Source: G020353115 sp964389685
GTDB lineage: Bacteria > Bacteroidota > Bacteroidia > Bacteroidales > VadinHA17
Assembly: GCA_964389685.1 (NCBI GenBank)
Contig: CAYMFM010000053.1
Coordinates: 1 to 26,856 of the forward strand
Length of the DNA stretch: 26,856 nt
Direction: 5' to 3'
Of this stretch, positions 26,807-26,856 are shown in pieces. The notes beneath the pieces were generated by a model. The model was not told where the DNA came from, ran no database searches, and worked only from the letters and a program-made list of their open reading frames with translations. Every line of letters begins with the position of its first letter. Position 1 is the stretch's first letter. The position numbers and the translations under genes were made by a program.

Positions 26807-26837
26807 TAAATTTACTTCAATAATCCTGTAAATCCAA
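26807..26837 (-). promoter_or_regulatory. Candidate promoter for the receptor/sialidase-like operon
   Basis: On the minus strand TTG (26837-26835) is followed after 20 bp by TAAATTTA (26814-26807), one base from the Bacteroidota -7 pattern TAnnTTTG. It would start transcription near 26800, about 50 nt before the ATG, with the inverted repeat inside the leader. Confidence 0.3.
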
Positions 26838-26856
26838 GGTGATCTTCTTCCCGGTG

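Overview
The window looks like a draft or metagenome-derived scaffold from a Bacteroidota bacterium. The evidence is a SusC/SusD pair, an unlinked TonB-dependent receptor, many signal peptides and lipoboxes, the beta-propeller/Y_Y_Y/LuxR architecture of one regulator, and AT-rich starts without strong Shine-Dalgarno sequences. I see no tRNA, rRNA, CRISPR array, integrase or transposase gene.

Positions 1-9211, all on the minus strand, form a polysaccharide utilisation locus read in the order SusC, SusD, LamG-type lipoprotein, GH144-type glucanase, second GH144-type glucanase (cut by the left edge). GH144 enzymes described so far are endo-beta-1,2-glucanases, so beta-1,2-glucan is the best guess for the substrate. 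A 943-residue inner-membrane sensor/regulator (9802-12633, plus strand) is divergent from SusC and is the natural candidate regulator. The 590-bp divergent gap holds a 12-bp palindrome, a possible SusC promoter and structured repeats.

Positions 13250-20398 (plus strand) are a tightly overlapping three-gene operon: a secreted TPR protein with about thirty MORN-like repeats, a DUF3857/transglutaminase-like protein with an intact Cys-His-Asp triad, and a paralogue of it in which all three catalytic positions are changed. All three have signal peptides. Its function is unknown to me and it is the most interesting system here.

Positions 20852-26748 hold a secreted M28 metallopeptidase (minus), a very small Cys-rich lipoprotein (plus), and a two-gene minus-strand operon of an outer-membrane beta-barrel receptor followed by a sialidase-like (BNR repeat) lipoprotein. 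The sialidase-like gene is interrupted by 100 Ns flanked by two identical 55-bp copies. Removing 155 bp restores one open frame, so this is an assembly error and not a broken gene.

The intergenic regions are unusually structured. One family of about 80-100 bp repeats lies in inverted orientation on both sides of the regulator gene. Three unrelated sequences can fold as an outer stem with two inner hairpins. A 176-bp AT-rich element has 26-bp inverted arms. By eye, base composition falls from fairly GC-rich in the SusC/D locus to clearly AT-rich in the receptor gene at the right end.
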